From Streptococcus gallinaceus (lineage in GTDB: Bacteria; Bacillota; Bacilli; Lactobacillales; Streptococcaceae), in assembly GCF_024170225.1 (NCBI RefSeq), contig NZ_JALJXU010000005.1:100722-164721 (forward strand): a stretch of 64,000 nucleotides of DNA. Direction: 5' to 3'. A program made the position numbers and the translations under genes. Of the stretch, positions 26,911 through 37,093 are shown piece after piece (within the stretch, counting starts at the first letter, position 1; each line of letters starts with the position of its first letter). Under the pieces are notes generated by a model, which worked only from the letters and a program-made list of their open reading frames with translations, was not told the origin of the DNA and did no database searches.

Positions 26911-28950
26911 ATGACAAAAGATTTATTAGTAGAACTCGGTTTGGAAGAATTGCCAGCCTATGTCGTGACCCCAAGTGAGAAACAATTGGGCCAAAAAATG
27001 GCGACATTTTTGACGGACAATCGCCTGTCTTTCGAGTCCATTCAGACATTTTCAACACCTCGTCGCTTGGCAGTTCGTGTTAAGGGCTTGGCAGACAAAC
27101 AAACAGATTTGACAGAAGACTTCAAAGGGCCATCTAAGAAAATTGCCTTGGATGCTGAAGGAAATTTCTCAAAAGCGGCACAAGGATTTGTTCGTGGAAA
27201 AGGCTTGACCGTTGATGATATCGAATTCCGTGAAATCAAGGGCGAAGAATATGTTTATGTCACAAAACATGAAACTGGAAAAGATGCAGTTGAAGTGCTT
27301 GCTGGCGTGCCAGAAGTTCTTGCAAGCTTGACTTTCCCAGTTAACATGCACTGGGCTGGAAATACCTTTGAATACATCCGTCCTGTACATACTTTGACAG
27401 TTCTTCTTGACGACCAAGCATTGGATATGGATTTCCTCGATATCCACTCAGGTTGTGTGAGTCGTGGTCACCGTTTCTTGGGGCAAGAAACTGAAATTGC
27501 TTCAGCTAATTCTTATGAAGATGATTTGCGTCAGCAATTTGTCATCGCAGATGCAGCTGAACGTGAAGCTATGATTGTAGACCAAATCAAAGCTATCGAA
27601 GCAGAACGCAATGTTCAGGTAGAAATTGATGCCGATCTTCTCAACGAAGTCCTCAACTTGGTCGAATACCCAACTGCCTTTGTTGGTTCATTTGACACCA
27701 AGTATCTGGATGTACCTGAAGAAGTGTTGGTTACCTCAATGAAGAACCACCAACGTTATTTTGTTGTTCGTGACCTAAATGGCAAGCTCTTGCCAAACTT
27801 CATCTCTGTCCGTAACGGGAACGCTGAGCACATCGAGAATGTCATCAAAGGAAATGAGAAAGTATTGGTTGCCCGTCTAGAAGATGGGGAATTCTTCTGG
27901 AATGAAGACCAAAAATTAGTCATTGCAGACTTGGTTGAAAAACTCAAACACGTTACCTTCCATGAAAAAATCGGTTCTCTTCATGAACACATGGATCGCA
28001 CAAAAGTCATCGCAGATTATCTTGCTGACCAAGCTGAGCTCTCAGCAGACGAAAAGGCAGCTGTGCTTCGTGCTGCAGCTATCTACAAATTTGACCTCTT
28101 GACTGGTATGGTCGGAGAGTTCGATGAGCTTCAAGGTTTGATGGGGGAAAAATACGCTCTCCTTGCCGGTGAAGATGCAGCTGTTGCGACAGCTATCCGT
28201 GAACACTATATGCCAACATCCGCTGATGGAGCACTTCCTGAGACAAAAGTAGGAGCTGTATTGGCTCTTGCAGATAAGTTGGATACGCTCTTGTCCTTCT
28301 TCTCAGTGGGCTTGATTCCGAGTGGTTCGAATGACCCTTACGCGCTTCGTCGTGCGACTCAAGGTATCGTTCGTATCTTGGATGCCTTTGGCTGGGAAAT
28401 TCCGCTTGATGAGTTGATTGCTAGCCTGTACGGTTTGTCATTTGACAGCTTGACCTATTCACATCAAGACGAGGTTATGACCTTCATCTCTGCTCGTATT
28501 GAGAAGATGATGGATGCAGCGATTGCTAAGGATATCCGTGAAGCTGTATTGGCATCGGATACTTTCGTAGTTCGTCTTGTTCTTGAAGCTAGCGCAGCCA
28601 TTGCCCAAAAGAGCAAAACAGACGGCTACAAGGAAGCGGTTGAAAGCTTGTCACGTGCCTTTAACTTAGCTGAAAAAGCTGACGCTTCTGTGGCGGTGGA
28701 CAGCTCTCTCTTTGAAAATGCTCAAGAAACAGCTCTCAGCCAAGCAGTCGCTTCGCTTGAATTGACAGACGATATGGTAGCAAACTTAGACAAACTATTC
28801 GCACTTAGTCCAGTCATCAACGACTTCTTCGACAATACCATGGTCATGGCAGAAGACGAGAAAATCAAGAACAATCGCTTGGCTCTTCTTGCAAGCCTCG
28901 TTGCCAAAGCTAAGAAGGTCGCAGTCTTCAATTTGTTGAACACGAAATAA
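26911..28950 (+). CDS. glyS: Glycyl-tRNA synthetase beta subunit
   Basis: The 679-residue subunit provides tRNA recognition and completes the alpha2-beta2 enzyme. It opens [18 protein letters not shown], and has the family segment [14 protein letters not shown] and an HD-like central region; the C-terminal anticodon-binding part includes [14 protein letters not shown]. Length is normal for the family. The ribosome site is AAGGAG, nine bases before the ATG. Confidence 0.95.
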   Translation: MTKDLLVELGLEELPAYVVTPSEKQLGQKMATFLTDNRLSFESIQTFSTPRRLAVRVKGLADKQTDLTEDFKGPSKKIALDAEGNFSKAAQGFVRGKGLTVDDIEFREIKGEEYVYVTKHETGKDAVEVLAGVPEVLASLTFPVNMHWAGNTFEYIRPVHTLTVLLDDQALDMDFLDIHSGCVSRGHRFLGQETEIASANSYEDDLRQQFVIADAAEREAMIVDQIKAIEAERNVQVEIDADLLNEVLNLVEYPTAFVGSFDTKYLDVPEEVLVTSMKNHQRYFVVRDLNGKLLPNFISVRNGNAEHIENVIKGNEKVLVARLEDGEFFWNEDQKLVIADLVEKLKHVTFHEKIGSLHEHMDRTKVIADYLADQAELSADEKAAVLRAAAIYKFDLLTGMVGEFDELQGLMGEKYALLAGEDAAVATAIREHYMPTSADGALPETKVGAVLALADKLDTLLSFFSVGLIPSGSNDPYALRRATQGIVRILDAFGWEIPLDELIASLYGLSFDSLTYSHQDEVMTFISARIEKMMDAAIAKDIREAVLASDTFVVRLVLEASAAIAQKSKTDGYKEAVESLSRAFNLAEKADASVAVDSSLFENAQETALSQAVASLELTDDMVANLDKLFALSPVINDFFDNTMVMAEDEKIKNNRLALLASLVAKAKKVAVFNLLNTK

Positions 28951-29053
28951 AGAGCGAACCAAGTAAGCCAAGCCAAACTATTCACCGTGGAGAGATTTGT
29001 AGCAATAGAAGCACGTCTACGACTCGTAAGAAATAGTTGAAAAAGGAGGAATC

Positions 29054-29311
29054 ATGACACCTGAAAAAATCGCTCGTATCAATGAGCTTGCGAAAAAGAA
29101 AAAATCAGTCGGACTGACTGGTGAGGAAAAAGTTGAGCAAGCGCGGTTGCGTGAGGAATACATTGAAGGTTTCCGTCGTTCTGTGCGTCACCATGTTGAA
29201 GGAATCAAGCTGGTTGATGAAGAAGGAAATGATGTGACACCTGAGAAATTGCGCCAAGTCCAACGTAAAAAAGGTCTGCACGGCCGTAGTTTGGACGATC
29301 CAAATTCATAG
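29054..29311 (+). CDS. DUF896 (YnzC-type) small protein
   Basis: The 85-residue cytoplasmic protein matches the DUF896 family: [22 protein letters not shown], then [20 protein letters not shown], which forms two helices in family structures. The function is unknown. AAAAAGGAGGAATC gives a strong ribosome site. About 100 non-coding bases separate it from glyS without a terminator, so it may be the operon's last gene. Confidence 0.9.
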   Translation: MTPEKIARINELAKKKKSVGLTGEEKVEQARLREEYIEGFRRSVRHHVEGIKLVDEEGNDVTPEKLRQVQRKKGLHGRSLDDPNS

Positions 29312-29315
29312 AAAC

Positions 29316-29348
29316 AAAAAGAGAGTGGAGAAAATTCCACTCTTTTTT
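29316..29348. terminator. Bidirectional terminator between the DUF896 gene and ktrA
   Basis: AAAAAGAGAGTGGA (29316-29329) pairs with TCCACTCTTTTTT (29336-29348). Its A/T flanks suit both the rightward gly operon and leftward ktrAB. Confidence 0.88.
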
Positions 29349-29358
29349 ATGATTCTGA

Positions 29359-30039
29359 TTATAAGATTTTGTTGGTGTACTCTTCAAAATGGTCAACCGT
29401 GTTATTGTCCATGACAGCCATAATCAACTCGTCTTCGTTAAAGGTGTAATCAGGCGAGAGTTGGATATGCAGTTGGCGGTCGCTTCCGTATTTGCTGCGG
29501 TATCCGATGATGTTCATCATGTATTTTTGACGCGGATTCAGCTGGGCAAGTGTTTTGCCAATCCATTTTGCAGGTGGTTGAAATTCAACGATACTGATAT
29601 TGCCGTCTAGTTCGATTAACTCAGTTGTGTCATGGTGAAGGAGGTGTTTTGCAAGGGAAATCCCCGTTTCGCGCTCAGGTGAGATGACGCGGTCGGCACC
29701 GATTTTGAGAAGTACCTCGCGAGTTGTTTTACTTTTAGCTTTTGCAATCACTTTTGGAACGCCCAGCGCTTTACAATGAAGGACAGCAAGGACGCTAGAT
29801 TCTAAGTTATTTCCTGTTGCGACCACAACGGTATCACAAGAGCCGATGCCAGCTGCGCGTAGTAAGTCTTTGTCGGTGATGTCTCCCACAACTCCACGAG
29901 CGAGAATGGCTTCCATTTGATTGATTTGACTTTCATGGTTATCGACAGCGATGATATGGCTGTTGTATTTGGCTAATGTTTTAGCAATGTTGGTTCCAAA
30001 AACTCCCAGACCAAGAATTCCGATAGTTTGTACTGGCAT
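29359..30039 (-). CDS. ktrA: KtrA/TrkA-type potassium channel regulatory subunit
   Basis: The 226-residue protein has an N-terminal RCK/Rossmann domain (QTIGILGLGVFGTNIAKTLAKYN, nucleotide-binding GxGxxG) and a C-terminal RCK_C domain (about 140-220). The ring of KtrA subunits gates the membrane subunit KtrB in response to ATP/ADP, and in many Firmicutes the RCK_C domain binds cyclic di-AMP. It lies ten bases downstream of ktrB in the same leftward operon. The protein looks intact although its partner gene is frameshifted. Confidence 0.92.
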   Translation of the reverse strand: MPVQTIGILGLGVFGTNIAKTLAKYNSHIIAVDNHESQINQMEAILARGVVGDITDKDLLRAAGIGSCDTVVVATGNNLESSVLAVLHCKALGVPKVIAKAKSKTTREVLLKIGADRVISPERETGISLAKHLLHHDTTELIELDGNISIVEFQPPAKWIGKTLAQLNPRQKYMMNIIGYRSKYGSDRQLHIQLSPDYTFNEDELIMAVMDNNTVDHFEEYTNKIL

Positions 30040-30049
30040 GTTGTCTCCT

Positions 30050-31400
30050 TTAGACGATCATTGTTGATTTTGCATATTGAATGTTATCTTCTCGAGAAGA
30101 TTTACGATTTGAGATACTCATGAGGATGGACATTGGACCAATGCGGCCAAAGAACATGAGTGCCATGATGATAAACTGACTGGCATGTGTCAGGGTCGGC
30201 GTCAAGTTTGCCGTAACTCCAACGGTCGCAAGTGCAGACATGACCTCAAACATTAGAAAGAGCAGAGGTTTCTGTGGATCTGTTACGCTGATGGCAAAGA
30301 GGGCAAGGATAAAAGTCATGAGAAAGACGCTGAAAAGAGCGACTGTCTTACGAATTGTAACGGTATCAATTGTTCGTCCCATAAAAATTGGTATGGGTCA
30401 AACCGAGAATCTCGCTGCGGGCAAATAGAACTAAGGCCAGAAAGGTTGTAATTTTCAAACCACCTGCTGTACCACCTGGTGCCCCACCCAAGAACATCTG
30501 GAAGATGTAGAGGAATAAGGTAACAGGATGTGCCTTGGTGTAATCAATTGTTGCAAAGCCAGCAGTCCGCATGGTAACAGTTTGGAAGAAGCTAGCAATC
30601 ACCTTGTGGCCGAAAGAAAGATTTCCGATTGTAGATGGATTGTTGTACTCGATAAGAAGAGACAGTGTGGTCCCGACGAATAAGATAAATGCAGTCAGCA
30701 TCACAACAACTTTGGTATGAAAGGCTAATTTTCGGCAGTGTCCTTGCTTGGTCAAGTGGGTTTGTAAGTCAAACCAGACGGAGAAACCCAAGCCCCCCAT
30801 GATGATGAGTGCTGCGATGACCAAGTTGACGATTGGTACAGTAGCGTAATCAATCAAGCTGTTAGCCCCCATATTGTCAAATCCTGCATTACAAAAAGCA
30901 GAAATGGCAAGAAAGAGCGATGTAAAGAGCCCCTTAGCTAGACCAAATTTCGGTACGAAATGCAGAGATAGTAGCAAGGCACCAAGTAATTCGACCGCAA
31001 AAGTAAACTGAAAGACAGAAAAGATAAACTGCTTGAAGTTACGAGTATCGTCTCGGCTGAGACTTTCTTGCAGGGTTGCAATATTGATAAAGCTGAGCTT
31101 CCGGCGTGCTTGCAAGGAGAACAGTCCGATAAAACTGATTAGGCTTAGCCCTCCAATCTGCATGAGCATCATACAGATAATCTGACCGAAAGTTGTATAG
31201 GTGGCTGCGACAGGAACGGTAAAGAGTCCTGTTACACAGACCATTGATACAGTTGTAAAGAGATTATCCCAGTAATGAGCCTGTGAGGTCGCTTGTTGGG
31301 AGATGGGAAGAGTCAACAAAAGTGACCCTGTCAGAATAACCCCTAAAAAACTCATAATAATGCGTTGAGTAGGCGTTAGTTTAATCCTAAAAATAGGCAT
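30050..31400 (-). pseudogene. ktrB: KtrB/TrkH-type potassium transporter, frameshifted
   Basis: The gene is split into two overlapping frames: codons for 344 residues from 31400 that stop at 30366, and a second frame covering the last 109 residues to 30050. The first part ends HTNFYGTNN-stop, while the other frame continues GRTIDTVTIRKT, so removing one G from the GGG at 30380-30378 (minus strand) restores an uninterrupted family-length protein of 449 residues. The lost part contains the fourth pore loop (SALATVGVTANLTP). Without that segment the channel cannot form. A sequencing error is possible. A weak extended -10 (TGGTAGAAT) lies at about 31451-31443. Confidence 0.85.
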
Positions 31401-31471
31401 GATTTCCTCGAAATGTTTCTTCTAAAATTAAAATATGAAGATATTCTACCACATTCTTCTAAAAAAGAAAG

Positions 31472-31499
31472 AAAAAGTTACCAGATTAGGCAACTTTTT
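31472..31499 (-). terminator. Terminator of the Xre-DUF3278 operon
   Basis: On the minus strand AAAAAGTTGCC pairs with GGTAACTTTTT (one bulge), followed by CTTTCTTTTTT. Confidence 0.75.
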
Positions 31500-31502
31500 A
31501 GG

Positions 31503-32018
31503 TTATTTAAATTTACGCGCCTGCACAATTAGTGACATGATTAGTCCAAATAGAATCCCCATGATAATACCGATAATGATATTCAGCGGTCTTAAGAGAA
31601 GTGAGAGAAAATCTTTATTTTCAGACCAAGATACTTGAAAAGCGCTAAAGAGATACATGAAGAAACCAAAAAATAGACCAGCTTTTAAGCCACCGTTTTT
31701 CATTTTTTTCTGTTCGCTAGGAGTCAACTCCTCCTCGTCGATAGTGGTAAGGTTGGAAGCGTCGACCTTGAGCATGACGTAGAAAAAGATAATAAATAGT
31801 CCAAACATCAAAAAGATAGGGTAGGCGATGGCGGTGAATTTAGGAAATTTTATGCTGAGAAAAAGAGCAATGACATTGCCGATCAGAATCAGCCAAGTCA
31901 GATAGATAAAGCAGATATTTCCAATGCGATCTGCCTCGCGGCGTTTGTATTCATCCATCGGACCTGTGATGCCGTAAAAGTGTTTAATCATTTTTTCAGT
32001 AACTGTTTCTTTTTTCAT
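31503..32018 (-). CDS. DUF3278-family membrane protein
   Basis: The 171-residue protein begins MKKETVTEKMIKHFYGITGPMDEYKRREADRIGN and has four hydrophobic segments, at about residues 33-55, 60-84, 112-132 and 145-165. DUF3278 proteins are commonly encoded next to a small Xre regulator in lactic acid bacteria; their function is unknown. The start at 32018 was chosen over one 23 codons upstream because GAAGGAGAAAAACG precedes it and it overlaps the regulator's stop by four bases. Confidence 0.8.
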   Translation of the reverse strand: MKKETVTEKMIKHFYGITGPMDEYKRREADRIGNICFIYLTWLILIGNVIALFLSIKFPKFTAIAYPIFLMFGLFIIFFYVMLKVDASNLTTIDEEELTPSEQKKMKNGGLKAGLFFGFFMYLFSAFQVSWSENKDFLSLLLRPLNIIIGIIMGILFGLIMSLIVQARKFK

Positions 32019-32215
32019 CGTTTTTCTCCTTCTAGCCAAAAGAGGCTGTTTAAGTCTGTTTTGAGGGCTCGTGCTAGGTTGATACACAAGTCGAGCGAGG
32101 GATTGTATTTATCATTTTCAATCATGTTGATGGTCTGCCTGGAAACTCCGATAGCTTGGGCTAAAGCCAATTGAGATAAGCCAGCCTCGGTTCGAAATTC
32201 TTTGACGCGATTCAT
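32015..32215 (-). CDS. Small Xre-family transcriptional regulator
   Basis: The 66-residue protein is essentially one helix-turn-helix domain: VKEFRTEAGLSQLALAQAIGVSRQTINMIENDKYNPSLDLCINLARAL. It resembles the compact YgzD-like repressors. It is cotranscribed with the DUF3278 gene through an ATGA overlap. Two palindromes with identical 8-base spacers lie upstream, one over the -35, suggesting autorepression. Confidence 0.9.
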   Translation of the reverse strand: MNRVKEFRTEAGLSQLALAQAIGVSRQTINMIENDKYNPSLDLCINLARALKTDLNSLFWLEGEKR

Positions 32216-32229
32216 AGGACCTCCTAGAT

Positions 32230-32251
32230 TGTGTCGGATATATGCGACACA
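32230..32251. promoter_or_regulatory. Candidate Xre operator, proximal
   Basis: TGTGTCG-N8-CGACACA is a perfect inverted repeat with spacer GATATATG, just upstream of the xre ribosome site. It shares the TGTCR-N8-YGACA pattern with the distal site. Confidence 0.6.
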
Positions 32252-32309
32252 TTTGCCTAAAATTTTTTGGTGTTACCGTCACCAAAAGTTAAATATAGTT
32301 GATACTGTT

Positions 32310-32338
32310 ATTATAAAAAGAATGAGACGACATGTCAA
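32310..32338 (-). promoter_or_regulatory. Promoter of the Xre-DUF3278 operon
   Basis: On the minus strand TTGACA (32338-32333), 17 bases, TATAAT (32315-32310) is fully consensus. Its -35 lies inside the distal palindrome. Confidence 0.88.
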
Positions 32339-32353
32339 CTATATATGACATGT
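32330..32353. promoter_or_regulatory. Candidate Xre operator, distal
   Basis: ACATGTCA-N8-TGACATGT is a perfect 8-bp-arm inverted repeat with spacer ACTATATA, overlapping the -35 of the leftward promoter. Confidence 0.65.
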
Positions 32354-32404
32354 TTTGTGAAAAAGTTTTCAAAATAGGAATTTAAGGAGCTTTTTTTGGA
32401 AGTA

Positions 32405-32413
32405 TGGTATAAT
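32405..32413 (+). promoter_or_regulatory. rsmH promoter (extended -10) placed for a leaderless start
   Basis: TGGTATAAT at 32405-32413 is a perfect extended -10. The expected transcription start is at about 32420, only one or two bases before the rsmH ATG at 32422. No ribosome site lies in between; the nearest AAGGAG is about 35 bases upstream of the ATG. Confidence 0.65.
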
Positions 32414-32421
32414 AAACAGAT

Positions 32422-33375
32422 ATGACAAAGGAATTTAATCACACAACTGTTCTATTGCATGAGACGGTTGATTTATTAGATATTAAGCCGGATGGTGTAT
32501 ACGTAGATGCGACCTTGGGGGGAGCTGGACACAGCGAGTACCTGCTTAGTCAGTTGAGCCAAGAGGGGCATCTCTATGCGTTTGACCAAGATCAGACGGC
32601 CATTGATAATGCCCACATCCGCCTAGCTTCGTTTATTGAAAAAGGCATGGTGACCTTTATCAAGGATAATTTTCGTAATCTCAAAACGCGTTTAGCAGAG
32701 TTAGGTGTGACAGAGATTGATGGGATTTGTTACGATTTGGGTGTGTCCAGTCCACAATTAGATGAGCGTGAGCGTGGTTTTTCTTATAAAAAAGATGCGC
32801 CGCTAGATATGCGAATGAATCGTGAGCAGAGCTTGTCGGCCTTTCAAGTTGTCAATCAGTACGATTACCATGACTTGGTACGGATTTTCTTCAAATATGG
32901 AGAGGATAAATTTTCCAAGCAGATTGCGCGTAAGATTGAGCAAGCACGTCAAGTCAAACCCATCGAGACAACGACGGAGTTGGCTGAGATTATCAAGTCA
33001 GCCAAACCAGCTAAAGAGCTCAAGAAAAAGGGACACCCTGCTAAACAGATTTTTCAGGCCATACGGATTGAGGTCAATGATGAGCTAGGTGCGGCGGATG
33101 AGTCCATTCAACAAGCTATTGATTTGTTGGCACTGGATGGTCGGATATCGGTTATCACCTTCCATTCATTGGAAGATCGCCTGACCAAGCAGCTTTTCAA
33201 GGAATACAGTACGGTGGATGTACCAAAAGGCTTGCCTTTCATCCCAGACGACTTGAAGGTACCATTGGAATTGGTTAATCGCAAACCAATTTTGCCAAGC
33301 GAAGAAGAGTTAGAAGCCAATAACCGCTCTCATTCTGCTAAGTTGCGCGTTGCGAAGAAAGTACATAAAAACTAG
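32422..33375 (+). CDS. rsmH: RsmH (MraW), 16S rRNA m4C1402 methyltransferase
   Basis: The 317-residue SAM-dependent enzyme methylates N4 of C1402 in the ribosomal P site. Landmarks are [13 protein letters not shown], the SAM loop [26 protein letters not shown] and the C-terminal [13 protein letters not shown]. It is the first gene of the rsmH-ftsL-pbp2X-mraY cluster, with downstream genes 9, 1 and 1 bases apart. The start matches the family, but no ribosome site precedes it and the -10 is very close, suggesting a leaderless mRNA. Confidence 0.95.
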   Translation: MTKEFNHTTVLLHETVDLLDIKPDGVYVDATLGGAGHSEYLLSQLSQEGHLYAFDQDQTAIDNAHIRLASFIEKGMVTFIKDNFRNLKTRLAELGVTEIDGICYDLGVSSPQLDERERGFSYKKDAPLDMRMNREQSLSAFQVVNQYDYHDLVRIFFKYGEDKFSKQIARKIEQARQVKPIETTTELAEIIKSAKPAKELKKKGHPAKQIFQAIRIEVNDELGAADESIQQAIDLLALDGRISVITFHSLEDRLTKQLFKEYSTVDVPKGLPFIPDDLKVPLELVNRKPILPSEEELEANNRSHSAKLRVAKKVHKN

Positions 33376-33384
33376 GAGAAATCC

Positions 33385-33708
33385 ATGTTACAAGACAAAC
33401 GTAGAGATGTCGCAAGACGAGTTATTGAAGAAAAAATCAGAACTTTTTCAAGAGTGGAAAAGGCTTTTTATGGTAGTATCGTTTTTTCAGGGATTGTACT
33501 AGCCATTGGGATTATTTTCCTCCAAACTCGGTTGCTGCAGCTCCAATCTGACATGGCAACTGTCAATCAAAATATTAGTTCCAAACAAGCAGAGTTGAAT
33601 GATGCCCAGCAGGCTGTCAACGAATTGTCGCGTAAGGAACATTTGACGGAAATTGCGAAGAAGGAAGGCTTGACCTTCAACAACAATAATATTGGAGTGA
33701 CGGAGTAA
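33385..33708 (+). CDS. ftsL: FtsL, cell-division protein
   Basis: The 107-residue bitopic protein has a basic cytoplasmic N-terminus, one membrane span at about residues 31-50 (GSIVFSGIVLAIGIIFLQ) and an extracellular coiled coil (about 55-95, QSDMATVNQNISSKQAEL). It joins DivIB/FtsQ and DivIC/FtsB at the septum to activate division peptidoglycan synthesis. Its position directly before pbp2X is the streptococcal standard. The ribosome site is AGGAGAAATCC. Confidence 0.92.
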   Translation: MLQDKRRDVARRVIEEKIRTFSRVEKAFYGSIVFSGIVLAIGIIFLQTRLLQLQSDMATVNQNISSKQAELNDAQQAVNELSRKEHLTEIAKKEGLTFNNNNIGVTE

Positions 33709-33709
33709 T

Positions 33710-35977
33710 ATGGCAAATAGGAAAAATAAATTTTTACGGTACGTGCTAAAACATCGTTCCTATCCCTCTAGAAATCGTAGAAGAGTGGGGCAAAGCCTCA
33801 TTCTTTTGACTGTTTTTATCTTTTTTATTTTTTTGATTAACTTTGCAATTATTATCGGGACGGACTCGAAGTTTGGGCAAGATTTGTCTGCGGGGGCAGC
33901 TAGTGTTCACCAGATGACGGTTACAAAGCAGGCCAAACGTGGGACGATTTATGACCGAACAGGAATGGCAATTGCTCAAGATTCGACGACCTACACCATT
34001 TATGCCATCATTGACAAAGAATATGTCTCAGCCTTGAAAGAACCGCTCTATGTACAAGATAGTCAGTTTGATAAGGTGGCGGAGATTCTCGATAAAAAAT
34101 TGGGGATGAAAAAAGACTTTGTCATCCAGCAGTTAAAATTGCCCAATCTGAGTCAGGTTTACTTCGGTACAGCTGGTAAAAATATTTCCTACTCAACGAT
34201 GACTGAAATCCAAGATTTGATGAAAAAGGCTGGCATTAAAGGGATAAACTTTGATACCAGCCCAGGTCGGATGTATCCAAACGGGAATTTTGCCAGTATT
34301 TTTGTAGGATTGGCCCAATTGGTGGATAATAAAGATGGTTCGCAAAGCTTACTAGGCCAGACGGGTATGGAGTCAGCCTTAAATGCGATTTTGTCTGGGC
34401 AAGATGGAAAAATCGTCTATGAAAAAGACAGCAAGGGACGGATTTTACCGGACACTGCCGATGTGAAAAAAGAGACGATTAACGGTCAAGATGTCTATAC
34501 GACCCTGTCTGCGGATTTGCAACGGTCCATGGAAACCAATATGGATGTGTTCTTTACCGATACAAAAGCGGTCAATGCTAGTGCCACCTTGGTTTCAGCC
34601 AAGACGGGTGAAATTCTAGCCACCACTCAGCGTCCAAGTTTTGACGCTGATACCAAGGAAGGTCTGAATGCCAAAGATTTTTCTTGGCTATCTCTCCTTT
34701 ATCAATCTCAATATGAGCCGGGGTCAACCATGAAAGTTATGACCTTGGCATCTGCCATTGATAGCGGAAAATTCAATCCCAATGAAATTTACTACAATGA
34801 CAAATATGATATTGCCGATGCGACCATCAAGGACTGGACGGTCAATACTGGTCGCGATGCTCAATATCTCAACTTCGCTCAAGGTTTTGCCCTGTCAAGT
34901 AACGTCGGTATGACACGACTGGAGCAGGCCATGGGAGATGAGAAGTGGTTAAACTATCTAGCAAAATTCCGATATGGCTATCCGACGCGTTTTGGAATGT
35001 CAATTGATCCGTCGGACGAATCAGGAGGGATGTTGCCAGAGGCCAATATTGTTTCCTATGCCATGACCTCCTTTGGTCAGGCTATCAACGTCACCCATTT
35101 ACAAATGCTTCGCGCCTTTAATGCTATCGCCAATGATGGTGTGATGTTAGAGCCAAAATTCATCACTGGAACCTATGACCCCAATACCAATACTTCTCGG
35201 ATTTCTCAAAAAGAAGTTGTTGGAAATCCAGTCTCAGCGGACGCTGCTAGACAGACTAGGAATTATATGATTTCAGTCGGTACGGACCCCTACTATGGAA
35301 CTCTGTATTCCCACGCGGCAGGAGGAGCAGTGATCTCAGTTGACGGCTACAATATAGCAGTCAAATCTGGTACGGCCCAAATTGCCAAGTCAGACGGTAC
35401 AGGTTATATGGAAGGTGCCAATGACTATGTCAACTCCGTTGTTGCAATGGTTCCTGCGGAAGATCCGCAATTTATCATGTATGTGACTCTTCAACAACCA
35501 CAGAACTTTAATCTTCTTTCATGGCAATCCATTGTCAATCCAGTTTTGAAAGAAGCCATGTTGCTCAAAGATAGTTTAAACTTAGATGGTCCAGCTCAAG
35601 GTCTGTCAACGGTTACGGGTGAAACAGAGTATAAGTTGGAGGATTTGACGAACCATAGCCCAGGTATCACTGCAGATGAGTTGCGTCGCCATTTGGTGCA
35701 ACCCATTATCTTGGGAAATGGTTCAAAAATCAAGAAAGTATCTGTCAAGAAAGGTAGTAATCTAGCTGCTAATCAGCAAATCTTGCTGTTGACATCAGAT
35801 TTCACCGAGTTGCCAGATATGTACGGTTGGACCAAGGAAAATGTTCAGGTGTTTGGAAAATGGACGGGGATAGAAGTGACCTATCAAGGCAATGGTAGTC
35901 ATGTCACCGCACAAAGTAGCGACACCGGAACAGCATTGAAGAAATTAAAAAAATTAACCATTACACTAGGAGAATAA
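33710..35977 (+). CDS. pbp2X: Penicillin-binding protein 2X, septal transpeptidase
   Basis: The 755-residue class B PBP has a cytoplasmic N-terminus, one membrane span (about 26-48), a dimerisation domain and the transpeptidase domain. The domain carries the three active motifs: STMK (Ser339), SSN in LSSNVG and KSG in VKSGTAQ. Two PASTA domains close the C-terminus (about 630-755). It crosslinks septal peptidoglycan with FtsW and is the principal beta-lactam target in streptococci. The motifs are canonical, so no resistance allele can be inferred from them alone. Confidence 0.96.
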   Translation: MANRKNKFLRYVLKHRSYPSRNRRRVGQSLILLTVFIFFIFLINFAIIIGTDSKFGQDLSAGAASVHQMTVTKQAKRGTIYDRTGMAIAQDSTTYTIYAIIDKEYVSALKEPLYVQDSQFDKVAEILDKKLGMKKDFVIQQLKLPNLSQVYFGTAGKNISYSTMTEIQDLMKKAGIKGINFDTSPGRMYPNGNFASIFVGLAQLVDNKDGSQSLLGQTGMESALNAILSGQDGKIVYEKDSKGRILPDTADVKKETINGQDVYTTLSADLQRSMETNMDVFFTDTKAVNASATLVSAKTGEILATTQRPSFDADTKEGLNAKDFSWLSLLYQSQYEPGSTMKVMTLASAIDSGKFNPNEIYYNDKYDIADATIKDWTVNTGRDAQYLNFAQGFALSSNVGMTRLEQAMGDEKWLNYLAKFRYGYPTRFGMSIDPSDESGGMLPEANIVSYAMTSFGQAINVTHLQMLRAFNAIANDGVMLEPKFITGTYDPNTNTSRISQKEVVGNPVSADAARQTRNYMISVGTDPYYGTLYSHAAGGAVISVDGYNIAVKSGTAQIAKSDGTGYMEGANDYVNSVVAMVPAEDPQFIMYVTLQQPQNFNLLSWQSIVNPVLKEAMLLKDSLNLDGPAQGLSTVTGETEYKLEDLTNHSPGITADELRRHLVQPIILGNGSKIKKVSVKKGSNLAANQQILLLTSDFTELPDMYGWTKENVQVFGKWTGIEVTYQGNGSHVTAQSSDTGTALKKLKKLTITLGE

Positions 35978-35978
35978 T

Positions 35979-36977
35979 ATGTTTTTGGCTATTTCAGCAG
36001 GGATTCTCGCCTTTGTAGCGACAGTCCTCCTCATGCCACAATTTATTACCTTTTATCAGCAAAAGCGAATAGAAGGTCAGCAAATGCACGAAGATGTAAA
36101 ACAGCACCAATTTAAGGCGGGAACACCAACTATGGGTGGAACGGTCTTCTTGGTAGTAGCTATCCTTGTTAGCTTTCTGTTTGCTCTTGTATTCCACATG
36201 ATGACAGGAGCGGTTTTTGGCATTCTGTTCATCCTTGTTTTATACGGAACAGTTGGATTTTTGGATGATTTCTTAAAAATCTTTCGTAAGATTAACGAGG
36301 GCCTCAATCCAAAACAAAAATTGATTCTGCAAATCATTGGAGGATTGGTTTTCTACGGTGTTCACGTAGCAGGTTTTGGCGGAGGGGAACTCAATATTTT
36401 TGGTTATCATCTCCATTTGGGGATTCTGTACATTGCCTTTGTCCTTTTTTGGTTAGTTGGTTTTTCAAATGCGGTTAACTTGACAGATGGGATTGACGGT
36501 TTAGCTTCCATCTCAGTGGTAATTAGTTTGGCGGCTTATTCAGTTATTGCTTTCCATCAAGGGCGGTTTGACATCCTTCTTGTCTGTGTCACCATGATTG
36601 GAGCCCTTCTTGGTTTCTTCGTCTATAATCATAAACCTGCCAAGGTATTTATGGGAGACGTGGGAAGTTTGGCTCTTGGGGGAATGCTCGCAACCATCTC
36701 TATCGCTCTTCATCAGGAATGGACCTTGCTCCTTATCGGTTTGGTCTATGTCCTTGAAACGTCATCGGTTATGTTGCAAGTCAGCTACTTCAAGTACACC
36801 AAGAAAAAATATGGGGAAGGTCGCCGTATCTTCCGTATGACTCCTTTCCATCATCACTTGGAATTGGGTGGTTTGTCAGGTAAGGCTGAAAAGTGGTCTG
36901 AATGGCAAGTAGACTTTTTCCTTTGGGGAGTGGGTCTTGTCATGAGTCTCGTGACACTTGCTTGTTTGTATTTATAA
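35979..36977 (+). CDS. mraY: MraY, phospho-MurNAc-pentapeptide transferase
   Basis: The 332-residue polytopic enzyme transfers phospho-MurNAc-pentapeptide to undecaprenyl phosphate, giving lipid I. Landmarks are the cytoplasmic loop [20 protein letters not shown], the Asp pair in [18 protein letters not shown] and the HHH-containing TPFHHHLEL. About ten membrane spans are visible. It ends the rsmH cluster and is followed by a strong terminator. Confidence 0.96.
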   Translation: MFLAISAGILAFVATVLLMPQFITFYQQKRIEGQQMHEDVKQHQFKAGTPTMGGTVFLVVAILVSFLFALVFHMMTGAVFGILFILVLYGTVGFLDDFLKIFRKINEGLNPKQKLILQIIGGLVFYGVHVAGFGGGELNIFGYHLHLGILYIAFVLFWLVGFSNAVNLTDGIDGLASISVVISLAAYSVIAFHQGRFDILLVCVTMIGALLGFFVYNHKPAKVFMGDVGSLALGGMLATISIALHQEWTLLLIGLVYVLETSSVMLQVSYFKYTKKKYGEGRRIFRMTPFHHHLELGGLSGKAEKWSEWQVDFFLWGVGLVMSLVTLACLYL

Positions 36978-36980
36978 AGG

Positions 36981-37008
36981 ATCTAGGACTCAGTCCTAGG
37001 TTTTTTTT
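36981..37008 (+). terminator. Terminator after mraY
   Basis: CTAGGAC pairs with GTCCTAG around TCA, followed by eight Ts. Confidence 0.9.
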
Positions 37009-37057
37009 ATTTTGTCAGAGAAGGTCAGTTCAGATTATGTCAGTATAGGGAAAAATT

Positions 37058-37066
37058 TGGTATAAT
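37058..37066 (+). promoter_or_regulatory. Extended -10 promoter of the DEAD-box helicase gene
   Basis: TGGTATAAT lies 28 bases before the start codon. Confidence 0.55.
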
Positions 37067-37093
37067 AGAAACAAGTAGAAAAATGAGGAAACT

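Noticed and set aside
30366..30382. Programmed frameshift in ktrB
   Set aside because: No slippery heptamer with a following stem or internal ribosome site is apparent; a simple one-base lesion explains it better.
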